38,374 nucleotides of DNA from assembly GCA_964393615.1 (NCBI GenBank), contig CAYMUR010000048.1:1-38374 (forward strand), given 5' to 3'. Position numbers and translations under genes: made by a program. This DNA is from CAYMUR01 sp964393615. Lineage in GTDB: Bacteria > Planctomycetota > Planctomycetia > Pirellulales > Pirellulaceae. Positions 25,046 through 31,796 of this stretch are shown in pieces. The notes beneath the pieces are model-generated. The model had not been told where the DNA came from, ran no database searches, and was given only the letters and a program-made list of their open reading frames with translations. Position 1 is the stretch's first letter. Each line of letters begins with the position of its first letter.

Positions 25046-25567
25046 ATGGGACGCAGTGGAGCGGTTACATTTAAGGGGAATCCATTGACTTTGGCTGGTA
25101 GCGAGGTAGAAACCGGACAGCCGGCTCCGGATTTTACTTTACATGCCTTCGAAGACGGCGAAATGAAGACGATCACGCCGGCTGACCTGAAAGGAAAGCC
25201 GACGATCATCAGTGTTGTACCTTCCTTGGATACTCCGGTTTGTCAAACGCAGACCAAGCAGTTTAATCAGGATCTGGCAGCGTTTGGAGATACGATCAAT
25301 GCTTTGACTGTCAGTCTTGATTTGCCGTTTGCCATGAATCGGTTCTGTGGTGCAGAAGAAATCACCAATCTGCGCAGTGCCAGTGATTATCAGGAACGTA
25401 GTTTTGGACAAAACTGGGGAATGCTAATCGAAGAACTCAAAATTTTGGCACGTGGCACGTTTGTACTGGATGCACAAGGCACTGTTGTGTATGCCAATAC
25501 GGTTGGCGAAGTTACCGATGAACCGAACTACGGTAGCGTGCTGGACGCGATCAAGAGCCAACTCTAA
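25046..25567 (+). CDS. tpx: Thiol peroxidase (Tpx), atypical 2-Cys peroxiredoxin
   Basis: This 173-residue protein of the Tpx family reduces hydrogen peroxide and alkyl peroxides with thioredoxin. The peroxidatic cysteine is Cys66 in PSLDTPVCQTQT, and the resolving cysteine is Cys101 in NRFCGAEEI. Typical segments: GQPAPDFTLHAFEDGE, KPTIISVVPSLDT, and the C-terminal ARGTFVLDAQGTVVYANTVGEVTDEPNY. Length is canonical. AGGT lies before the ATG; the gene appears monocistronic. Confidence 0.97.
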   Translation: MGRSGAVTFKGNPLTLAGSEVETGQPAPDFTLHAFEDGEMKTITPADLKGKPTIISVVPSLDTPVCQTQTKQFNQDLAAFGDTINALTVSLDLPFAMNRFCGAEEITNLRSASDYQERSFGQNWGMLIEELKILARGTFVLDAQGTVVYANTVGEVTDEPNYGSVLDAIKSQL

Positions 25568-25781
25568 CGGTGGTTTGCGGCGAAAGAAGACAGGCAAAAA
25601 CGGTGTTGAACTTACCGTCCTGGTGCAGCTACCGTTTGGCGCTTGTGCCTTCGGAGGATGAAAGTGGTAGCAGGTAGGCTGAACCGACGAATACCTGCGA
25701 TAGGGGCTACGATGGAAAGGTTCACACTTGCTTGGACGTTGACCGGGCCGTTGCTGATTCTGCCGGTAATACCAGTGAATT

Positions 25782-25791
25782 NNNNNNNNNN
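25782..25791. other. Assembly gap (10 N) inside the repeat array
   Basis: The repeat motif GTGAATT occurs immediately before the gap and again immediately after it. Reads most likely failed to span a longer array, so the true copy number is unknown. Confidence 0.98.
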
Positions 25792-25896
25792 GTGAATTCG
25801 GGGGCAGCGAATTCGTTGGCAGTGAATTCGTTGGCAGTGAATTCGTTGGCAGTGAATTCGTTGGCAGTGAATTCGGGGGCAGCGAATTCGTTGGCA
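25792..25896 (+). repeat. 15-bp minisatellite, seven full units after the gap
   Basis: Seven 15-base units follow the gap. The commonest is GTGAATTCGTTGGCA; two end in GGGGGCA and two begin with GCG. Every unit has a GAATTC site. Because units are multiples of 3 they keep one frame, coding for VNSLA, VNSGA or ANSLA pentamers. The order VNSGA, ANSLA, three VNSLA, VNSGA, ANSLA suggests a higher-order duplication. Confidence 0.95.
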
Positions 25897-26441
25897 ATGG
25901 ACGCGTTGACTGGAGTCGGCGATTGACTGCATTTGGCGCTAGGGTGATGGCAAGGCAGATGGCGATTTACCGGCACCAGGTAGAGTGGTGTTCCTGCCTG
26001 CGGGGACGTACCGAGTCAGCCAGCTGTTATTACGGGGCGGCGACTGTTGTCAGAGATCTGCTTATCGAACGAGTTTGGTTTCCAAACCATCAGGCCGAAG
26101 CTCGGGTTACAAACGACCAGTGAGAAGAACACGGTCGCTTGTTGTTCCGGGACCTGGCCATCTGCTGTTCGGGTAGGAACCATGGATGCGGGATCGCCAT
26201 TTGTTCTGGCTCTCCCCTCTGGAGTGACCTGCCCAGATTGTGAAGTCAGCATCCAACCCAACGCCGATGACAGTGACGGGGGGGCGTCACATGCTACGAT
26301 TCGAGTCTAAAACTGTGAATTACCTATCGCATCAGCGCTGGCTCAGCGGCCCCCAATATCTTTCTCGGCAAGGCGCAGCATACCAGTGTTGTGGACAACT
26401 GTTTGTCCCGCTTTGGAAACTACTTTTTCGAAGTCGAGTAA

Positions 26442-27125
26442 AATTTGGCTTGGCGGCTGATCGTCCCGCCTAGTGTATTCGCTGCCACTTCTCATTTTGT
26501 CACCCCGTCCAGCGTATTCGGAAAAGAGTATTGGGTTTGTAAATGGCAGCGAAGCGTGCAAAGAATTATTTCTTGCAGGAACACATGGTAAACTCGGTCG
26601 AGTTCGTTGCCGGAGGTGAGAAAACCCCCTTGCTTTCTCAAACAAGATATTGCAAGAATAGTAAACCATCATGGTAAAAATGCGAAAGGTTGTGTGCAGA
26701 GTGATAGCCCCATTGAACTTGGTAGTTGACAAAGAAACACAATTACTGGGAAGGCAGGGAAGCGAAAATCATTACGCCAACTGGGGTCCTAGGTCAAACG
26801 TGTCCGGACAGCGGCGCGATGGCGTAAACAATTTGTTGGGCAGCTCCAGATAAAACCAGGTTTGTTTTACACAATGTGTGATACTTGGCTGTTCACTTTG
26901 GGGTTAAACTTCAATTTATCTTGTGGTTCCAAACGTATCAATGTCTTTGCAATGAACTTTTTGGCGCTGTAAAGCACGCTCGGAGGGTAGTGTTTTCAGG
27001 ATGCTATACGGGTTTGTGTCCATTGGGATGGGTGGTCACTGTCGGGCCCAATACCGATGAGAACGGTCACCACACGAGCCTGTCCGGTCTGACCTATTTC
27101 TGAACAAGTGAAAGATGGAGCAACA
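26442..27125. other. Spacer without recognised gene
   Basis: About 680 bases before the ABC transporter operon contain no coding region I can support. Open frames on both strands are short and compositionally odd. The promoter of the operon should lie near its right end; none was convincing. Confidence 0.45.
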
Positions 27126-28133
27126 ATGAGCAAAACAATCCGTTCCCACCACTGGGGGAAAACCGGCATTTTACTGTTTTTGTCATGTTGGTTGTCGTGT
27201 ACACCTGCGCCACCAGACGGCGCACATGAAATAACGATCGGAGTGATGCCAAAACTGATTGGGATTGATTTTTTTAATGCGGTGGAGCGTGGTGCATTCG
27301 AGGCGGCCGAAGAATTGGGAGTGACCGTCAAGTATGATGGACCACCGACCAATGATGTAGCGGCACAGGCACAAATGGTGGAAACCTGGATTCACCGTGG
27401 CTACGATGCCATTGCGATTGCTCCGAACGATCCTGATCGCATTGCCCCTGCCCTGAAGAAAGCACAAGAAAAAGGCATTGCCGTGCTGACTTTCGATGCG
27501 GATGCGGTGTCTGAATCCCGAGAAATTTTCGTAAACCAAGCCACTCATTTGTCGATCGCGCAAGCATTGGTTGACGTGATGGTCGCAGGGATCGGTGAGC
27601 GGGGGAAATATGTAATTTTGACCGGTTCGTTGACGGCTACCAATCAAAATCTATGGATCGAAGAAATTCAGAAATACACGCGTGAAAAGTATCCTCATAT
27701 GACCGATTTGCGCGATTCTCCGCTTGTCAGCGAAGAAGATCAGGCCAAGGCCACCCAGGTTACGATTGATGTGTTGAAGGCAAATCCAGAAATTGAAGGG
27801 ATCTATGCGATGACTTCGGTAGCGCTGCCAGGTGCCGCCGAAGGTATTCGTAAGGCAGGTGCTGCCGAGCGAGTGTTTCTCACGGGATTGTCGACTCCGG
27901 TGACGATGAAACCTTATGTTAAAGAAGGCATTGTCAAGAAGTTTGTTCTTTGGTCACCTGTCGACCTGGGCTATTTGACTGTCTATGCGGCCCATCAGCG
28001 AGTCAAGGGAAAATTGGCTCCTGGTTTTTTCCAGGCGGGACGACTAGGGAAGATTCAGGTAACGGGAGACGAAGTGTTGTTAGGTGCGCCAATAATATTT
28101 GACGCCACGAACATCGACCAGTTTGACTTTTGA
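27126..28133 (+). CDS. Sugar/AI-2-type ABC transporter substrate-binding lipoprotein (RhaS/LsrB-like)
   Basis: This 335-residue periplasmic binding protein belongs to the ribose-type (Peripla_BP_4) family. The N-terminal hydrophobic segment GILLFLSCWLSC ends in a lipobox-like Cys, so it is probably lipid-anchored. The fold is visible in EITIGVMPKLIGIDFFNAVERGAFEAAEELGV, DAIAIAPNDPDRIAPALKKAQEKGIAVLTFD and VILTGSLTATNQNLW, with C-terminal EGIYAMTSVALPGAAEGIR. The AIAPNDPD segment resembles the rhamnose (RhaS) and autoinducer-2 (LsrB) branch. GGAG precedes the ATG 7 bases away. It heads an operon with the ATPase-permease fusion and a second permease. The actual ligand is not determined. Confidence 0.93.
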   Translation: MSKTIRSHHWGKTGILLFLSCWLSCTPAPPDGAHEITIGVMPKLIGIDFFNAVERGAFEAAEELGVTVKYDGPPTNDVAAQAQMVETWIHRGYDAIAIAPNDPDRIAPALKKAQEKGIAVLTFDADAVSESREIFVNQATHLSIAQALVDVMVAGIGERGKYVILTGSLTATNQNLWIEEIQKYTREKYPHMTDLRDSPLVSEEDQAKATQVTIDVLKANPEIEGIYAMTSVALPGAAEGIRKAGAAERVFLTGLSTPVTMKPYVKEGIVKKFVLWSPVDLGYLTVYAAHQRVKGKLAPGFFQAGRLGKIQVTGDEVLLGAPIIFDATNIDQFDF

Positions 28134-28176
28134 GGTTCGAACACTTCTGTTAGCGTTATATCACTTTGTATAAAAG

Positions 28177-28199
28177 GAAGCTCGGTTGCACCGGGCTTC
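28177..28199 (+). promoter_or_regulatory. Intercistronic hairpin after the binding-protein gene
   Basis: A 9-bp stem (GAAGCTCGG / CCGGGCTTC, with one G-U pair) around a 5-base loop lies 44 bases after the binding-protein stop and 18 bases before the next start. No T-run follows, so it is probably not a full terminator. Such hairpins often keep binding-protein mRNA more abundant than the downstream transporter mRNA. Confidence 0.6.
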
Positions 28200-28217
28200 A
28201 CCTCTTAGCATTTGGGA

Positions 28218-30719
28218 ATGTTGTTCGTGAGTCGATTTGCGGTGCCACGTTTGAAGCTCAGTGGATTGTCGAAGTCCTACGGGGGCGTACAGGCTTTGGA
28301 CGATGTGAGTCTTGAAGTACGACCAGGCGAAGTTCACGGGCTCGTTGGTGAAAATGGCGCCGGTAAAAGCACCTTGATCAAAATAGTGTCTGGTGCGGTC
28401 ACTGCGGACGTGGGGGACATTTATCTGGATGGTCACCGTCTCCAAGTACGTCATCCACGCGACGCGCGCGATGCTGGTATCGTGGTGGTTCACCAGGAGG
28501 CCGAACTGTTTCCACATCTCAGTCTGGCGGAAAATATGTTGTTGGGGCAGGGATTGCCGAGAAATTGCTGGGGTCTTATTGATTGGACAAAGTCGTACGC
28601 CCAGGCGGAGGAAGCCCTCCAGCGTGTGGGGGAGTCATTTCCTGTCAGGCCATCCGCTGGCAACATGAGTGTTGCACGGCGTATGTTGGCGGAAATTGCA
28701 GCAGCTGTTGACCAACAGGCTCGGTTATTGTTTCTCGATGAACCAAGTGCGGCGTTAACCAAATTGGAGACGGATCGCCTGTTCCAACAAATTCGTGAAA
28801 TGGTCAGCCAAGGAGTCGCCATTGTATATGTCAGCCACCGACTAGAAGAAATTCAACGGTTGTGTGACCGGGTGACCGTATTGCGTGATGGCAAACATGT
28901 GTGGACGGAAGAGGTCGCATCACTTTCCTCAACACAAATTGTGACCCACATGGTAGGGCGCGAGCTGTCCCATGTATTTCCCGAGAAGTTAGCTTCGCGA
29001 GGTCCTGGAGTGCTGCGTTTGGAAAACATGACTGATGCGGCAGGACGGTTTCACGACGTATCACTCAGTGTCCATCGTGGTGAAATTCTCGGGATATACG
29101 GTCTCGTAGGTGCTGGTCGCACGGAGCTGGCCGAAGCGATTTTTGGGTTGCGGCCACTGGTTGCGGGCCGTGTTTATCTGAATGAAAAGCAAATTGCCAA
29201 AATTCAGCCGACCAGTATGATGCAAGGCGGAGTTGTTTATTTACCCGAGGACCGGTTGGTCCATGGAGTATTTGCACAACTTTCCTTGACATTAAATACC
29301 ATGATTGCTGTGTTACGAACTTGGTATCACAGGACATTTGTGAACCGGCAACGAAGCGACCATGCGACGCGAAACCTGTTCGATAAGTTGCGGGTGAAAT
29401 ACCAATCTGTCACACAACCTATCCATTCTCTGTCGGGGGGAAATCAACAGAAGGTCTTGTTTGCTCGCTGGTTGTTGACCGAACCTGATGTGTTGATTGT
29501 GGATGAACCAACTCGTGGAATCGATGTAGAGGCCAAAATGGAACTGCATCGTTTACTGGCTGAATTGTCAGCTGCCGGTCAGGCAGTATTGATGATTTCT
29601 TCGGATCTGCCGGAAGCAATGGGTATGTCGGACCGCTTGCTCGTGATGTGTGAAGGCCGGATTGCCGCTGAATTTGTGCCAGTCGAAACTAGAGAAGAGG
29701 AAATAGTCCAGGCAGCCCTACCCCAGGCAGCCCTACCCCAGGGAACCACCGCAAGGGAGTCAAGCCATTCTCACGCGAAAGCCGTGACAGTCCAATGGTT
29801 GAGAGAGCTTTCTTTGCTGATAGCTTTGGCATTGTTAGCGAGTGTGCTGGCACTGGTGGAACCTGGGAAATTTGCTTCGATTAACAATTTCCAGGACATT
29901 GCTGCGTCAGCGGCGATCCCCTTCTTGATGGCACTGGGTGCCACGTTGGTCATTGCATCGGGTGGGATCGATATTTCGGTTGGATCGATCCTGGCGTTAT
30001 CGGCCGCTGTTTGTGGGCTGGCAGTGAATTACCAGTATTCGATTGTCTGTGCGGTATCCTGGGCGGTTGTTACGGGAGCCATGCTGGGAACGGTCAATGG
30101 TCTACTGGCCATTGTGGGTCGCATTCATCCTATTATTGTCACGTTGGCCACGTTAGGCGTATATCGTGGTCTGATGCGGGTTATCACCGCAGAAAAACGA
30201 ATTGAAGGTTTTCCCGACCAATTTCGGTTATTGACCGAAGGGTATTGGTACGGTGTACGACCGTTGATCTGGTACAGTCTGGTGGCCGTTGTGGCGGGAA
30301 CTGTTTTTCTGCAGTGGACTAGAACTGGTCGGTCGTTGCTGGCGGTGGGTGATTCTCCCCGGGCAGCCGACATGATTGGACTCAGCCGTACACGGTTGCA
30401 ACTTGTTGCCTTCACAGCATGTGGAGCGCTGACCGGTTTGGCAGGTGTCCTCTGGGCTGCTTCTTATGGGATTGTAGATACCTATACTGCACAGGGATGG
30501 GAGCTCAAGGCAGTTGCAGCGGCAGTTGTTGGTGGCTGCTTGATTACTGGTGGTACAGGAACGGCTTGGGGAGCTGCGATTGGCGCATTGCTGATGGAAT
30601 TGATCCGCAATGGATTGGTTATTCTGGGGGTGTCGGTGTATTGGGAAGGATTCTTTGTGGGGATTTTGATTCTCATTGTTGTCTTTGTTGACCAACGCTT
30701 GCGAGGGACGGTCGTGTGA
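28218..30719 (+). CDS. ABC importer ATPase (two NBDs) fused to a CUT2 permease
   Basis: This 833-residue fusion. NBD1: LSGLSKSYGGVQALDDVSLE, Walker A GENGAGKST, a degenerate signature (MSVARRMLAEI) and Walker B LLFLDEPSAAL. NBD2: degenerate Walker A GLVGAGRTEL, PEDRLVHGVF, a clean LSGGNQQKV signature and Walker B VLIVDEPTRGID. About residues 497-507 are a QAALPQAALPQ linker from an exact 15-bp duplication. The rest is a RbsC-like permease with about 8-10 membrane segments, including LVIASGGIDISVGS and VVGGCLITGGTGTAWG. Normally the CUT2 ATPase is a separate 500-residue protein. Start alternatives are ATG 28218, TTG 28212 and GTG 28227 (GGGA 9 bases upstream). Its TGA overlaps the next gene. 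Confidence 0.94.
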   Translation: MLFVSRFAVPRLKLSGLSKSYGGVQALDDVSLEVRPGEVHGLVGENGAGKSTLIKIVSGAVTADVGDIYLDGHRLQVRHPRDARDAGIVVVHQEAELFPHLSLAENMLLGQGLPRNCWGLIDWTKSYAQAEEALQRVGESFPVRPSAGNMSVARRMLAEIAAAVDQQARLLFLDEPSAALTKLETDRLFQQIREMVSQGVAIVYVSHRLEEIQRLCDRVTVLRDGKHVWTEEVASLSSTQIVTHMVGRELSHVFPEKLASRGPGVLRLENMTDAAGRFHDVSLSVHRGEILGIYGLVGAGRTELAEAIFGLRPLVAGRVYLNEKQIAKIQPTSMMQGGVVYLPEDRLVHGVFAQLSLTLNTMIAVLRTWYHRTFVNRQRSDHATRNLFDKLRVKYQSVTQPIHSLSGGNQQKVLFARWLLTEPDVLIVDEPTRGIDVEAKMELHRLLAELSAAGQAVLMISSDLPEAMGMSDRLLVMCEGRIAAEFVPVETREEEIVQAALPQAALPQGTTARESSHSHAKAVTVQWLRELSLLIALALLASVLALVEPGKFASINNFQDIAASAAIPFLMALGATLVIASGGIDISVGSILALSAAVCGLAVNYQYSIVCAVSWAVVTGAMLGTVNGLLAIVGRIHPIIVTLATLGVYRGLMRVITAEKRIEGFPDQFRLLTEGYWYGVRPLIWYSLVAVVAGTVFLQWTRTGRSLLAVGDSPRAADMIGLSRTRLQLVAFTACGALTGLAGVLWAASYGIVDTYTAQGWELKAVAAAVVGGCLITGGTGTAWGAAIGALLMELIRNGLVILGVSVYWEGFFVGILILIVVFVDQRLRGTVV
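29708..29737 (+). repeat. Exact 15-bp tandem duplication in the domain linker
   Basis: Two identical 15-base copies (29708-29722, 29723-29737) with a partial third encode QAALP twice, exactly where NBD2 ends and the fused permease begins. Confidence 0.95.
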
Positions 30720-31714
30720 ACATGTTGAGAACGATGACTCATCGGCTGCCTGCTCGTGAATCGTTGCTTGCAATGTTGTTGGCTGCTCTGTTTATTTGGT
30801 TTGCTTTCAGTGTTCGCGGTGGATTAACCCTCGACAATTTGTTGAACCTGCTAAACTGGTCACGTCATTGGGCAGTAGCCGGAATGCTGGCCGTTCCCAT
30901 GACATTGATTATTGCTACGGGGGGCATTGATCTGTCCGTCGCTTCTCTGGTGGCGATGGGCGGGATGGTATTGGGGGTGTTGTGGCAGAAAGCAGGATGG
31001 AATATTTGGTGGGCAGCTGGTGGTGGAATATTGGCAACGACTGCGGCGGGGGCAGTGAATGGCTGGTTGAGTGGTCGAGGAAAGTTGGCGCCCCTGGTCG
31101 TCACACTCGCGACCATGGCAGCGTATCGTGGATTAGCGATGGGAATCACGGAGTCCAAGCCAATTACCAATATTCCTGAGTCGTTTTACATTCTCGGCCA
31201 AGGGCAGCTGTGGGGAATACCATTTCAACTATGGCTGTGGGCAGTCGTTACGGGGGTGGGGATGTTGCTTCTACGTCGCACTTGGGTAGGAGATAGCTTG
31301 CTCGCTTTGGGTGAGAATCCAAGTGCGGCCCGCTACGCTGCACTACCAGTGGATGGAATGATTTTTGCTTTGTATGCGACCAGTGGTTTGGTAGCGGGCA
31401 TTGCGGCGGCTGTTTATGTCTCACAATACACCGGTGCCAATCCGGATATGGAACTGGGGTTAGAACTGAAAGTCATTGCGTGTGTCATACTGGGAGGCAC
31501 CCGCATTACGGGTGGGAACGCATCACTCACCGGTACGCTGTTTGGTGTGTTGATCATTGGAATGCTGCAGTACAATCTGGACTTGGTTGATTTTCCCAAG
31601 AAGTATCAGCCAGTGGTAATGGGCATCATGGTGGTTGCAGCAGCCATGATAAATGAAGCTGTTGCGCGTTGGCAAATACGTTTGTCCGTGACAAGCGATA
31701 GTCAAACGGCTTGA
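30716..31714 (+). CDS. Second CUT2-type ABC permease (RbsC/RhaP-like)
   Basis: This 332-residue membrane protein of the branched-chain/ribose permease superfamily has about 8-10 hydrophobic segments. Signature stretches: PMTLIIATGGIDLSVASLVA, LAPLVVTLATMAAYRGLAM and CVILGGTRITGGNASLTGTLFG, with MGIMVVAAAMINEAVARW near the C-terminus. It starts at a GTG that overlaps the fusion's TGA (GTGA) and has GAGGGA 6 bases upstream; an ATG two codons on is an alternative. With the permease half of the preceding gene it should form the hetero-dimeric channel, as in rhamnose (RhaP/RhaQ) or AI-2 (LsrC/LsrD) importers. Confidence 0.95.
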   Translation: MNMLRTMTHRLPARESLLAMLLAALFIWFAFSVRGGLTLDNLLNLLNWSRHWAVAGMLAVPMTLIIATGGIDLSVASLVAMGGMVLGVLWQKAGWNIWWAAGGGILATTAAGAVNGWLSGRGKLAPLVVTLATMAAYRGLAMGITESKPITNIPESFYILGQGQLWGIPFQLWLWAVVTGVGMLLLRRTWVGDSLLALGENPSAARYAALPVDGMIFALYATSGLVAGIAAAVYVSQYTGANPDMELGLELKVIACVILGGTRITGGNASLTGTLFGVLIIGMLQYNLDLVDFPKKYQPVVMGIMVVAAAMINEAVARWQIRLSVTSDSQTA

Positions 31715-31796
31715 CCGGTTTGGCCGGGGTTGACTGGTGGAAAAGGTTGGGCGTCCGACCACGGATCCATGGGGTTGATTCACAGCATCCACTTGC

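Larger units (their letters stand above)
25712..26441 (+). pseudogene. Decayed beta-helix (pectate-lyase-superfamily) gene with minisatellite and gap
   Basis: A start with AGGGG 6 bases upstream opens MERFTLAWTLTGPLLILP, a plausible signal segment, then runs into pentamer repeats, the gap and a stop at 25926. After it, pieces of a beta-helix protein occur in different frames: LTAFGA, then GDGKADGDLPAPGRVVFLPAGTYRVSQLLLR (25947-26040). The first resembles FGAxGDGxxDD and the second GGxVFLPAGTYRV, both hallmarks of the pectate lyase superfamily. NIFLGKAQHTSVVDNCLSRF (26355-26441) is beta-helix-like. The piece order is right, but at least two frame changes and missing sequence between GDGKADGD and LPAPGG-type text are needed. 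Function lost or misassembled; the gap complicates the judgement. Confidence 0.6.

Noticed and set aside
24799..25209. 136-codon minus-strand frame across the tpx start
   Set aside because: It is antisense to a clear tpx gene and is a shadow frame.
25792..25896. Repeat array as a pentapeptide-repeat (beta-helix) protein
   Set aside because: VNSLA has N and S before the central L, not the A-D/N-L pattern of pentapeptide repeats; the units are also too identical at DNA level.
25792..25896. Repeat array as CRISPR
   Set aside because: Units are contiguous without spacers and only 15 bases long.
25424..25976. Minus-strand frames through the 15-bp repeat (NEFTA, NSLPT repeats)
   Set aside because: A repeat of 15 bases opens all frames that lack a stop in one unit; they overlap tpx antisense and have no start signal.
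27126..31714. A quorum-sensing (lsr) or complete rhamnose catabolic operon
   Set aside because: Only transport genes are present; no LsrK/LsrF/LsrG or rhamnose isomerase, kinase or dehydratase genes accompany them, so the ligand stays open.
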